From Holosporaceae bacterium 'Namur' (lineage in GTDB: Bacteria; Pseudomonadota; Alphaproteobacteria; Rickettsiales; Midichloriaceae): DNA of 64,000 nucleotides. The position numbers were made by a program, and so were the translations under genes. Within the stretch, counting starts at the first letter, position 1; the number at the start of each line of letters is the position of its first letter. The stretch lies in NCBI GenBank assembly GCA_014116815.1, contig JACGYV010000003.1, positions 46,354 through 110,353 of the forward strand, written 5' to 3'. Of this stretch, positions 37,167-45,686 are shown in pieces. The notes beneath the pieces were generated by a model. The model saw nothing but the letters and a program-made list of their open reading frames with translations, was not told the DNA's origin and did not search any database.

Positions 37167-37985
37167 GTGAGTGCTCATATAATAGTTTTAGGAAATGAAA
37201 AAGGCGGAAGCGGTAAAACTACGTCCGCCATGCATTTAATCATCAGCTTATTAAAGCTCGGGTTTCGAGTCGGATCGATTGATATTGATTCCAGACAGCA
37301 ATCTTTAACTCGCTACATAGAGAACAGAGCGCTTAGTAAAACTAAGAACAATCTTAATTTAGAAGTACCCGAGCATATGGTCATTGCTAAAAGCAAAAAC
37401 CCTAACATAATTGAAGGGAATAAAGAGGAAGAGGAAAAATTTCTTGCTGCACTTAACGATTTAAAAGAAAACAATGATTTTATTGTTATCGATACTCCCG
37501 GAAGTGATGCGCCCTTAAGCCGAATTGCTCACTCATATGCCGATACCTTAGTCACTCCGATAAACGAAAGCTTTATTGATGTAGACTTATTGGGTAAAAT
37601 CAGTGCAGATAATTTGGAGGTAATAACCCCCGGGATTTACAGTGCAATGTTTTGGGAACAAAAATTAAGAAAAGCAGCGCGTAATCGTGGTGAAATAAGG
37701 TGGGTAGTGGTTAAAAACCGTGTATCCTCGCTTGACACTTTAAATAGAAGAAACATTGAAGCTTCTCTCGTAAAACTTGCCAAAAAACTTGGCTTTACTG
37801 TAGCTCCGGGGTTCAGTGATAGAGTAATATTTAAAGAACTTTTCTTACACGGCCTTACATTACATGATGCCGGGACAACTAATTTAGTCAGAATAAACAC
37901 CTCTATGATAGCGGCAAGGCAGGAACTCAGAGAATTTATTCAAGCATTAAAAATAAAGGAAATTGCTGATAAAATTGCGGCTTAA
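37167..37985 (+). CDS. mipZ: ParA-like division-plane ATPase, MipZ family
   Basis: 272 residues beginning HIIVLGNEKGGSGKTTSAMH (deviant Walker A), then IDIDSRQQSLTRYIENR, which is the MipZ-specific segment, and the Walker B-like FIVIDTPGSD. In alphaproteobacteria MipZ forms a gradient from the poles and blocks FtsZ assembly near them. Start is GTG at 37167 with AGGAGA 7 bases ahead. It lies right after hisS and is probably read on the same transcript. Confidence 0.9.
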   Translation: MSAHIIVLGNEKGGSGKTTSAMHLIISLLKLGFRVGSIDIDSRQQSLTRYIENRALSKTKNNLNLEVPEHMVIAKSKNPNIIEGNKEEEEKFLAALNDLKENNDFIVIDTPGSDAPLSRIAHSYADTLVTPINESFIDVDLLGKISADNLEVITPGIYSAMFWEQKLRKAARNRGEIRWVVVKNRVSSLDTLNRRNIEASLVKLAKKLGFTVAPGFSDRVIFKELFLHGLTLHDAGTTNLVRINTSMIAARQELREFIQALKIKEIADKIAA

Positions 37986-38095
37986 AGATATAGACGGGGG
38001 TTATTTTTAAATATTAATAACCCTTTAATATTTATTATAAATTAAGTTTAATTCACACCATAACATTCATTTAACTCGGGTATTTTATAACTAAG

Positions 38096-39412
38096 TTAAG
38101 ATCTAGAGTAGTTTCTACAAAAGTCTGAAGTAGCATGTATAATCTCATCAACAAAATTTTGTGTTACATCTAAACTATAATTAATGGGATTTGAAATTAT
38201 TGCAGGTAAATAATCTTTAAACATAATCGCACTATAAATTGCAGCAGTTACAATGGCTGCGGTCGTCACCGTAATTATGCCGAAAGCGGTAGTAGTGAAT
38301 GCTATACAGGTAAATACACCCATAATTCCTAATGCGGCATTTATTTCCGGTAATCTTGTAGCTTGAGATGAGGCAGCTTGTGCAGAATCAGTCGCTTGTT
38401 GCGTATTTGTATTTCTCTCAGTATTTACAGGGTGTTTTTTCTGTAGTTCTTTATTTCTTTCTAAAAAATTTTCTATTGTATTTTTCTCTTTAATCCCAAC
38501 TTCAGTGCTTCCTAAATCAAGCGAAGTCAAGCTGTAATTTGTTTTTAAAGCCTCGGCTAACGCTCGCCCTCCCTCAGGCTTAATAGCATTACAGGTTAAT
38601 ATAAGAGATTTAAGAGAGGTATTCACTTTTAATGCTTCCGCGAGAGCTATTGCTCCTTCAGTTTCAATGAAGTTATTTCGCAAATTAATAGAAGTTAATG
38701 AGCTATTTCTTTTTAAAACTTCCGCTAGGGCTTTCGCTCCTTTAACACTGATACGGTTATTACTTAAGCCAAGGTAGTTAAGAGAACTATTTTCTATAAA
38801 TGCTATCGCTCTTTTTGCACCGATTCCACATCTTTTTAACTCAAGAGATTTGATTGTTGTATTTATTTTAAAAGCCTCTGCTATATATAGTATCCCATCA
38901 AAACTAATCTCCGTATCAGTTAAATCCAAAGATCTTATTGAAGTATTTTCCTCTAAAACTTCAGCTAAACTTATCGCTCCATCAGAATTAATTTTACATT
39001 TTTTAAGAATAAGAGAGTTAATGGAAGTATTCCCTTTTAATGCTTCAAATACAATTAATAAATCTTCTGCATCAACTTTTAATTGTAAGGATCTAACCTC
39101 TTTTACAGCGAATGTATACATTTCTTCCTTTGTTGCGTGTTTTGTGAAATCATCAATGTCCGAGCACGTAAGCTTTGAAAAATCTATTATACTACATTTT
39201 TTAATTTCTTCCTTTAAATGCTCATACATAAAAATCGCACATTTTACTAAATTTTCCTCTGTTGAAATAGGCTCTTTCTTCAAATTTTCATAAAAGTGGT
39301 ACTTAGCTGATTTTTTTACTTGGTCGTATTTAAATTTATCAAATATGCCAATATCCGCTCCTATTGGATTAGATATAAACGGATTAAAACTATGTTTCTC
39401 AAATTCTCTCAT
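38096..39412 (-). CDS. Ribonuclease-inhibitor-type leucine-rich-repeat protein with C-terminal membrane helices
   Basis: 438 residues. From about 120 to 330 there are seven LRR units of 28 residues (for example NTSLKSLILTCNAIKPEGGRAL then AEALKTNYSLTSLDLGS). This is the NLR/ribonuclease-inhibitor subtype, which is usual in eukaryotes. A Gln/Ala/Thr linker (TQQATDSAQAASSQAT) leads to two hydrophobic helices at about 365-415. There is no signal peptide. A candidate membrane-inserted, host-directed protein; this role is inference from the repeat type only. Confidence 0.85.
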   Translation of the reverse strand: MREFEKHSFNPFISNPIGADIGIFDKFKYDQVKKSAKYHFYENLKKEPISTEENLVKCAIFMYEHLKEEIKKCSIIDFSKLTCSDIDDFTKHATKEEMYTFAVKEVRSLQLKVDAEDLLIVFEALKGNTSINSLILKKCKINSDGAISLAEVLEENTSIRSLDLTDTEISFDGILYIAEAFKINTTIKSLELKRCGIGAKRAIAFIENSSLNYLGLSNNRISVKGAKALAEVLKRNSSLTSINLRNNFIETEGAIALAEALKVNTSLKSLILTCNAIKPEGGRALAEALKTNYSLTSLDLGSTEVGIKEKNTIENFLERNKELQKKHPVNTERNTNTQQATDSAQAASSQATRLPEINAALGIMGVFTCIAFTTTAFGIITVTTAAIVTAAIYSAIMFKDYLPAIISNPINYSLDVTQNFVDEIIHATSDFCRNYSRS

Positions 39413-39766
39413 TATGCTTTTCCTTATAAGCTGCTGACAAAAAATCTAATACCATACCCATATTGAATTGCCCAATATTCTTAAAGTTTTACTAAGTTAT
39501 AAGTAATTATTAAATTATTATTACTGTAGCTTGCTATTATAATAACTTTTGCTTAATTATTCATTATATATAAAATTTAATAAACGATTATATAAAGGGG
39601 TATAAAATCATTTTTCACTTAAATAGTAAAATACTCAAAAGCACCCGGAATTCATAGGCATGCATTATAGCACACTCAGGGTATAGGTATCATATTTTTA
39701 CACTCTAATTCATTTCATTTATAATATAAATTAGAAATTATCGGGATGAGTTATACAAAGAGGTCC
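39413..39766. other. Gene-free AT-rich stretch
   Basis: 354 bases between the LRR gene start and the end of the UmuD-like gene. I see no coding frame, tRNA, terminator-quality hairpin or repeat. Promoter elements of the LRR gene should lie here but none is distinct. Confidence 0.5.
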
Positions 39767-40291
39767 TTAATAAGAATGTACCACATTTGTCACCACACCC
39801 CAAATTACTATACTTTCTTTATCAGTAATATCTATCGGCTGAAATTCAGAGTTTTCAGGAAGAAGCAGGATTTTTTCCTTATCTTTATAAAGTCTCTTTA
39901 CCGTCAGCTCGCCTTCAATTGCCGCTATCACTATTTTACCGTGCTGCGGTTCCAAACTTCTATCAACTACTAAAAGGTCATCGGGGTGTATTCCGGCATT
40001 AATCATTGAAAGACCAGTAGCACGTACCAGATATGTTGAATCAGGGCTCTTCACAAGGTACTCATTAAGGTCAAGCATATTTTCAATGTTATCATCGGCA
40101 GGTGAAGGGAACCCCGCCGCCACCTTAGAGCTATAGAGGGGCAGTTTGCAAGGCGGGCGGTCAAGTATGGTCAGCACTTCCTCAATCCGGGTAACCGGTA
40201 CTCTTATCGGTTTAGTCGGTTCGCCGTATTTACTCCCTGCCCCGCGCGGTCTACCTGACCCTTTTCTCTTTCCGCCCCAAACAACATTCAT
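39767..40291 (-). CDS. UmuD-like S24 peptidase, catalytically complete
   Basis: 174 residues. The N-terminus has an AT-hook-like GKRKGSGRPRG and KYGEPTKPIRVPVTRIEEV. The cleavage site is Ala59-Gly60 in SSKVAAGFPSPA. The S24 core has Ser95 in RATGLSMINAG and Lys132 in ELTVKRLYK, the catalytic dyad of the LexA/UmuD family. In UmuD, RecA-stimulated self-cleavage produces UmuD', the partner of the UmuC polymerase. Unlike usual operons it is not next to umuC, which lies 1.4 kb upstream beyond an ankyrin gene. A promoter/operator-like stretch resembling the one at the other UmuD-like gene precedes it. Confidence 0.9.
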   Translation of the reverse strand: MNVVWGGKRKGSGRPRGAGSKYGEPTKPIRVPVTRIEEVLTILDRPPCKLPLYSSKVAAGFPSPADDNIENMLDLNEYLVKSPDSTYLVRATGLSMINAGIHPDDLLVVDRSLEPQHGKIVIAAIEGELTVKRLYKDKEKILLLPENSEFQPIDITDKESIVIWGVVTNVVHSY

Positions 40292-40334
40292 ATACTAACC
40301 TCTATATTCTACAATTTATCAATAAATAGTTTTT

Positions 40335-40363
40335 ATAATATAGATTATCGTACATTATTCAAG
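40335..40363 (-). promoter_or_regulatory. Promoter/operator candidate of the intact UmuD-like gene
   Basis: On the minus strand TTGAAT (40362-40357), a 16-base spacer containing TGTACG, and TATTAT (40340-40335). The same arrangement with TTGATT, TGTACG and TATAAT precedes the inactive UmuD-like gene at 43532; 14 of 19 bases agree over the core. The shared TGTACG inside the spacer is a candidate SOS operator. Confidence 0.5.
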
Positions 40364-40419
40364 TTAGTTTTACACATTAATTAGCTTTTTAGTCGGCACA
40401 AAAATTATTTGCATTTAGT

Positions 40420-41388
40420 TTATAAGCCGTAAGCTGCAAAAATATCATCAAATTTTGCTTTTTTGCGTCTTGCTTCAGTACCTTTAATTTTTTTAACCCA
40501 AGCTTCTACTGTTTTTTGCGAGGGAGGACAATATAGTTTTTCTGAATTTTTATTACCTCTGGTTTCTTCAATTTTTTCAATTAAATCATTAATGATACCA
40601 CCACTTTTTTTATAGTAATCAAAATTTTCTTTATAAACTAATCGGTTAGGATTACCTTTTAAACCATCAGCAAAATATTGAGCCAAAGTATCATTTAAAG
40701 ACGGAATATAACGAGCAACTTTATTAAGCAATTCTTTAGTACTTTTACAATTTATTGAAGATATTACTGCTTTAGTTTTCGGATCATTACTAAATAAATT
40801 TACATCCGGCCTGATTAAATATCCCATCCAATCTATTCCTTTACATGCCGCACGTTCTAAGAAGTTTTTACCGAATTCATCTTTTATATTAATGTCCGCA
40901 CCTTTATCCAGCAGGCACTGAATAAGCTCTCCGTCTTGGACACTACTTTTAGTTTTCCCTATATATGATAAAGCAGTATTACCTTTACTATCCTGTATAT
41001 TTACATCAGCACCCCTATCAAGCAAGCATTTTACAATTTCCAAATGTGCACCCATCACTGCGTACATTAATGGCGTCCTACCATTAATATTCTTTTTATT
41101 TACATCCGCACCATTATCCGCTAAACACTCTATAATTTCCAATGCTTTTTGCTTCGCAAAATCTATCAATGCTGTTTTATTTTCAGCATTCTTTGCTTCT
41201 AATCTTGCAACCTCTGAAATTCCTTCCTCGATCGCATTCATTAATGCTGTATTACCCTCGCTATCAGTCGCATTTATATCTTTACCTCGGGTTATAAGCT
41301 CTTTTACTTTTTCGCTACTTTGATTTGCAGCATTTATAAATAACCCGATACTAGGCTGCGCAATGCCGTTATTATTAAATTCTCTCAT
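40420..41388 (-). CDS. Ankyrin-repeat protein with the shared post-ankyrin module
   Basis: 322 residues. Ankyrin units run from about 20 to 200 (GNTALMNAIEEGISEVARL, GRTPLMYAVMGAHLEIVKCLLDRGADVN, GELIQCLLDKGADIN). Residues 219-303 repeat the module found in the proteins at 17444 and 43700: LLNKVARYIPSLNDTL, FDYYKKSGGI, and the close KTVEAWVKKIK. The tail is basic. There is no signal peptide. It sits between a UmuD-like gene and umuC on the same strand. Confidence 0.85.
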   Translation of the reverse strand: MREFNNNGIAQPSIGLFINAANQSSEKVKELITRGKDINATDSEGNTALMNAIEEGISEVARLEAKNAENKTALIDFAKQKALEIIECLADNGADVNKKNINGRTPLMYAVMGAHLEIVKCLLDRGADVNIQDSKGNTALSYIGKTKSSVQDGELIQCLLDKGADINIKDEFGKNFLERAACKGIDWMGYLIRPDVNLFSNDPKTKAVISSINCKSTKELLNKVARYIPSLNDTLAQYFADGLKGNPNRLVYKENFDYYKKSGGIINDLIEKIEETRGNKNSEKLYCPPSQKTVEAWVKKIKGTEARRKKAKFDDIFAAYGL

Positions 41389-41739
41389 TTTACATTAAAT
41401 TTAGTTAAAAAAGCATTATATCATGAGCAATTAGCACGGAAAACCGCATTTTATTTAAGATAAGGTTAAGATTATTCATATTCTATATTACAAAATTTAT
41501 GCTTTTAAAGTAACAATTTTAGGTTATGTATAAGGAATATCGAGTGGTTGCTATAAGTAATAATACATATTTTGAATACTACTCAATACAATTTGAGGAA
41601 AAATTAATTTTTTGTTAAGGCTTTGAATAATATAAAAAAAACCCCTTATTTACCAATAAATTTAATAATTGAAAATTTATAATGTAGTAATATTTAGCAA
41701 CTAAATTAAAATTATTTATATGCAGATTGTTATGTTGGG
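41389..41739. other. Gene-free AT-rich stretch
   Basis: 351 bases between the ankyrin gene start and the end of umuC. No coding frame, RNA gene or clear repeat is visible. A short GGTTAAG-rich stretch and an AAAACCCC patch are the only deviations from AT-rich sequence. Confidence 0.5.
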
Positions 41740-43002
41740 TTAATAAACATTTATTAGCTCATCCCACCTGGTCGTATATCTTGGAGATAACAAATCAGCC
41801 TTTACCTTCCATTCTTTCTTTATACCCTCGGCTGCATGCTGAATCAAGCGTTTGCCGAATTTTTTGTTAAGCTCATCAACGGCTTTCATGAGAACAACCG
41901 ACTTTATCTCTTTCTCCAAATCGTATTCCTCGGTTATATCATGCTGCAAGCAATTCTCTTTTTCTATATCGAGCAAAACAACCCCTGCTTTCTTGAATTG
42001 AATTCCGGGTATATATATTAATTCCAAGCCTCTTATTGCCGCACTGATCAGCGCTCCTGTATCCGAAGTCGGATAAGTAAGTTCAATCAGTTTACTTCTG
42101 TTGTATTGCTTAATATCTCTAAAACGATTGGTTCTGATATAGATATATATACCGTAGGCTTTAGAATTTTGCCTTCTCAGCTTTCTTGCGGCATTTGCCG
42201 TATATGAGGCTATTGCTTCCCTTAACTCGCTTATCTCGCTTACACTCCTGCCGAATGTACGGGTGGAAGAAATTGATTTCTTTGACTCAATTTCTTCAAG
42301 CTCTAAACAGGATAGCCCGTTTAATTCGTATATTATTCGCTCAATCACTACCGAAAAATGCTTCCTAATAAAAGTAGCACTTGCTTGTTTTAAATCATAA
42401 GCGGTTCTGATCCCGAATTTTAGCTCGAGTTTCATGCCCCATTTTTTTCCGATACCCCAGACGTTATTAATACCCAAAGACTGCAAAGTCAGGTTTATCT
42501 CTTCCTCGCCCAATAAGCCGCAGACCCCGCTCTTCGATTTTTTAGCTACTTCCCCTGCGGCTTTTGCCAAAGTTTTAGTATAACTGAGACCAATTGAAAC
42601 CGGTATACCCGTCCAAAGCATTACCTTCTCTCGGAGCATTACGCAAAACGCAAGAGGATCGACTATACCGGTCAAATCAATAAACGCTTCATCTATCGAA
42701 TAAATTTCAATATTTGGTACAAATGTTTCGAGGGTGGCCATAACTCTTCTTGAAATATCACCGTAAAGCTCAAAATTAGAAGAGTGGATAATTATTTTGT
42801 GCCGTTTACATAGTGCTTCAAATTTGAAATACGGTGCACCCATCGGTATGCCGAGCAATTTTGCTTCATTTGAACGCGAGATAACGCACCCGTCATTATT
42901 AGATAAAACTACGACAGGTTTATCAATATAAGAAGGACTGAACAATCTTTCACAAGAAACATAAAAATTGTTACAGTCCACTAATGCTATAAACCTCTTC
43001 AT
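41740..43002 (-). CDS. umuC: Y-family DNA polymerase V catalytic subunit
   Basis: 420 residues. VDCNNFYVSCERLF (first metal site), YGDISRRVMATLE, SIDEAFIDLTG (second metal site) and the HhH segment GINNVWGIGKKWG are all in place, with little-finger and UmuC-specific C-terminus (ERTFGRSV-like SSTRTFGRSVSE). It performs error-prone translesion synthesis with UmuD'. Five bases separate it from the upstream UmuD-like gene at 43008, so they are one operon. Confidence 0.95.
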   Translation of the reverse strand: MKRFIALVDCNNFYVSCERLFSPSYIDKPVVVLSNNDGCVISRSNEAKLLGIPMGAPYFKFEALCKRHKIIIHSSNFELYGDISRRVMATLETFVPNIEIYSIDEAFIDLTGIVDPLAFCVMLREKVMLWTGIPVSIGLSYTKTLAKAAGEVAKKSKSGVCGLLGEEEINLTLQSLGINNVWGIGKKWGMKLELKFGIRTAYDLKQASATFIRKHFSVVIERIIYELNGLSCLELEEIESKKSISSTRTFGRSVSEISELREAIASYTANAARKLRRQNSKAYGIYIYIRTNRFRDIKQYNRSKLIELTYPTSDTGALISAAIRGLELIYIPGIQFKKAGVVLLDIEKENCLQHDITEEYDLEKEIKSVVLMKAVDELNKKFGKRLIQHAAEGIKKEWKVKADLLSPRYTTRWDELINVY

Positions 43003-43007
43003 AATAT

Positions 43008-43532
43008 TTAAAATCTATGGATAACCGCAGTTACGACTCCCCATACCGATATGTTCGGCTTATTCGTGATATCAATAGCGTTGTAATCATCGTTTTCGGG
43101 AAGTAACAATATACTGCCGTTATCGTTATAATATCTTCTCACTATCAACCCTCCTCCGAATGTTGCCACAACAATCTTACCGTTTTCCGGTTCAACGCTT
43201 CTATCAACGATTAATAAATCACCCGGATATATACCGACATTCATCATCAGCACCCCGACTGCACGCATGAAATACGTAGAAGGAGGATTTTTAACTAAGC
43301 AATCGTTAAGATTGATTAAGTCTTCTACAAACTCATCGGCAAGCGCAGGTGAGCCTGCGGCGACCTTGGAACCGAAAAACGGTAAGGTCATTGAGTTATA
43401 TCCTGAAAAGAAGAATTTCTTTTCCATCATATTAATAGGATCTATATATTCCTCCACATCTTCCCTGCAGTTAATATCCGCATTAATAAGTAGCTTTAAT
43501 TCGGTTTTTAATGTATTTAAATTATTGTGCAT
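43008..43532 (-). CDS. UmuD-like protein lacking both catalytic residues
   Basis: 174 residues, aligning without gaps to the UmuD-like protein at 39767 over its last ~125 positions. The cleavage site Ala59-Gly60 (SSKVAAG-type GSKVAAGSP) is kept, but the catalytic Ser is Leu95 (RAVGVLMMNVG) and the catalytic Lys is Arg132 (GLIVRRYY). It therefore should not cleave itself, though it could still bind UmuC, or be cleaved in trans by the intact paralog. It has no AT-hook-like start. It is the first gene of the umuC operon. The reading was checked on the minus strand at the codon for residue 95. Confidence 0.85.
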   Translation of the reverse strand: MHNNLNTLKTELKLLINADINCREDVEEYIDPINMMEKKFFFSGYNSMTLPFFGSKVAAGSPALADEFVEDLINLNDCLVKNPPSTYFMRAVGVLMMNVGIYPGDLLIVDRSVEPENGKIVVATFGGGLIVRRYYNDNGSILLLPENDDYNAIDITNKPNISVWGVVTAVIHRF

Positions 43533-43567
43533 ATCTTTCCTCGGTATGTTTCCAATTTATGTTTTTT

Positions 43568-43597
43568 ATTATACATGATATCCGTACACTAATCAAG
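43568..43597 (-). promoter_or_regulatory. Promoter/operator candidate of the UmuD-like/umuC operon
   Basis: On the minus strand TTGATT (43596-43591), a 17-base spacer with TGTACG, and TATAAT (43573-43568). It resembles the sequence ahead of the intact UmuD-like gene at 40291. The umuC ribosome site and the start at 43532 follow within 35 bases. Confidence 0.5.
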
Positions 43598-43699
43598 AAG
43601 AGATGTGTTAAATATACTTACTTAAATTATAAGTTTGAAAATTGTTCAAAGTGTATATATAAACCTTTTTAATAAAAAATAGCTTATTATTAAAAAATC

Positions 43700-45592
43700 A
43701 TGAGAAATCCAGAGATAAAGTTAATTGAGCTTGCATTCCTAGGAAAAGCAAAAAAAATCAAGTCCTTAATAAAAGAACATAAAAACCTCAATATAAAAGC
43801 TCAAGGGTTTATAAACGGCCAACCTTATAATGCGCTAATCGCTGCCGCTCAAACAGGCCATACACGAGTGGTAGAAATATTATTAAACAAACAACAAAAA
43901 CCCGGCATCGTAAACAGGATGCTTAGCTGGCTTGCAGGGACATCACAGGATGAATATATTATTGCTTTAGGTAAAGCGGCACGCAATGATCATTTAGAAG
44001 TAGTAAAGTTACTACTGAAGAGAGGTTTAGATTTAAACAAGCAAACTAAAGACGGTGAAACATTATTAATAACCGCAGCTAAAAATGGTCATACGAAAAT
44101 AGTAAAAGAGCTTTTAAGTAACGGCGCGGATTTCAATTTAGAAGACAAAAATAAAAACACCGCATTAATACACGCCGCCGAACACGGGCACAGAGAAACA
44201 TTGGAAATACTTCTAGAAAAAAAACTGGCAAAAGGCTTTTTTACAAGAATATTTAAACCTTTATTGAGATGGTTTATAAAGCTGAATGATGGTGAAACCG
44301 AATATAGCAAAGCTTTTCAAAAGGCAATAGAAAATGGTCACATAGAAACAGCGGAATTGTTGCTGAGTAAAGGTTTAAATATAAATATTCAAGGGGAGTT
44401 GGGTTATAAAACGCTAATATCCGCAGCAAAAACCGGTAGCGTAGAGCTGGTAAGTATTGCTTTAAATAACGGCATAGATCCCGATAAAAAAGATAAGTTA
44501 GGTTACACTGCATTAATGCATGCTGCAGAAAACGGTCATATAGAAGTGGTAGCAAAACTATTAAACAAGAAAGCTAATGTAAACGCTTACCGCAATGATA
44601 ATAGCACAGCATTAATGCTTGCAGTAAAAAATCAGCATAAGGAAATAGTAAAATTACTATTAGATAATGGAGCCGATCTAAATACAAGGGATATATTTAG
44701 TTTCAAAACTCCTTTAATAATTGCAGCCGAGAATGGAAATTTAGAGATAGCGGCATCACTTATAAAAGCAGGAGCTGATATTAATATTACAGATATTCAC
44801 AGCAGAACAGCTAATGAACTGACGGAAAATATTGGTATAAAAAAATTACTTGAAAAGTATAATGCTTATAAGAAAGAGCAGAAAGAAAATATGCCATCGT
44901 TACTTAATATAACAACTCAATATATTTCTAACCGTCTAGTGAAAAATCAGGATTTTAAGCAATCTTATGAAATTTACAAAAAGAAATCCAAGCTTACTCC
45001 GGAAGCAATAGAACTGATTAACGATTGCATACCTAATAGATCTTCAATAGCGGTTATACCTTATAATCCTACAAAGTCGATGGTTAACAAATGGGTTACT
45101 CAGATAGAGGGCGAAAAAAAATTATTTCAATACTCTTTCGCCGGAAAAACAAAAGAAATTAAGTATTTATTAAGGAGTATAGAGAATATTAATATTAATG
45201 CTCAAAGTTACTGGCCGAACAACTCAAGTTATACGCCGCTAATGGTGGCAGCCGCCGAGAATTCAAACCGCTGTATTGCCGCCCTCTTAATGCTTTCAAT
45301 GGAAGGTCACCTGCCATTAGCTATATTAAAAAACACAAATATTATGAAAACAGTAGTAACCCTTCTAAAAGCAGGGGCGGATCCGGATATAACTAGTAAT
45401 GAAGGTCAAACGGCTAAAGACCTCACTCAATCGGAAAATGTGAAGCAACTGCTTGAAAAGGTTTCGGAATATAGAAAAATCAAGCAGGAAAAAGCATTAG
45501 CTCAAAGAGTGCCGTTTTCAATAAATAAGAAAAAAATAAGCAGCTGGGCTAAACAAATAGAGCAGGAAAACGCCGTTTTGCAAGAGATATAG
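43700..45592 (+). CDS. Large ankyrin-repeat protein with two copies of the post-ankyrin module
   Basis: 630 residues with about nine ankyrin units (for example LGYTALMHAAENGHIEVVAKL, NSTALMLAVKNQHKEIVKLL). Two units carry a similar inserted stretch, around 66-95 and 176-208, each with an R...LxxW pattern followed by EY-x-x-A. The module LLEKYNAYKK...MPSLL...VNKWVTQIE occupies 383-470. A second shorter copy, LLEKVSEYRK...ISSWAKQIE, occupies 584-621. Residues ~475-560 begin again like the N-terminus (LFQYSFAGKTKEIKYLL versus LIELAFLGKAKKIKSLI). No signal peptide. A host-directed role is only inferred from the repeat type. Confidence 0.85.
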   Translation: MRNPEIKLIELAFLGKAKKIKSLIKEHKNLNIKAQGFINGQPYNALIAAAQTGHTRVVEILLNKQQKPGIVNRMLSWLAGTSQDEYIIALGKAARNDHLEVVKLLLKRGLDLNKQTKDGETLLITAAKNGHTKIVKELLSNGADFNLEDKNKNTALIHAAEHGHRETLEILLEKKLAKGFFTRIFKPLLRWFIKLNDGETEYSKAFQKAIENGHIETAELLLSKGLNINIQGELGYKTLISAAKTGSVELVSIALNNGIDPDKKDKLGYTALMHAAENGHIEVVAKLLNKKANVNAYRNDNSTALMLAVKNQHKEIVKLLLDNGADLNTRDIFSFKTPLIIAAENGNLEIAASLIKAGADINITDIHSRTANELTENIGIKKLLEKYNAYKKEQKENMPSLLNITTQYISNRLVKNQDFKQSYEIYKKKSKLTPEAIELINDCIPNRSSIAVIPYNPTKSMVNKWVTQIEGEKKLFQYSFAGKTKEIKYLLRSIENININAQSYWPNNSSYTPLMVAAAENSNRCIAALLMLSMEGHLPLAILKNTNIMKTVVTLLKAGADPDITSNEGQTAKDLTQSENVKQLLEKVSEYRKIKQEKALAQRVPFSINKKKISSWAKQIEQENAVLQEI

Positions 45593-45686
45593 CTTAACGG
45601 TTAAAACCTTATATATAATTTATTTAATGCTCTCTACTTGAATGCAAAATATATTTAAATTAAACTAAATATAAATAGATAAGTAT

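Noticed and set aside
39613..39700. Possible regulatory or CRISPR-like pattern in the AT-rich gaps
   Set aside because: No regularly spaced direct repeats were found anywhere in the window; only isolated AT-rich runs.
45599..45686. Possible small gene between the ankyrin protein and the coiled-coil gene
   Set aside because: Only 94 AT-rich bases with no ribosome site or frame of useful length.
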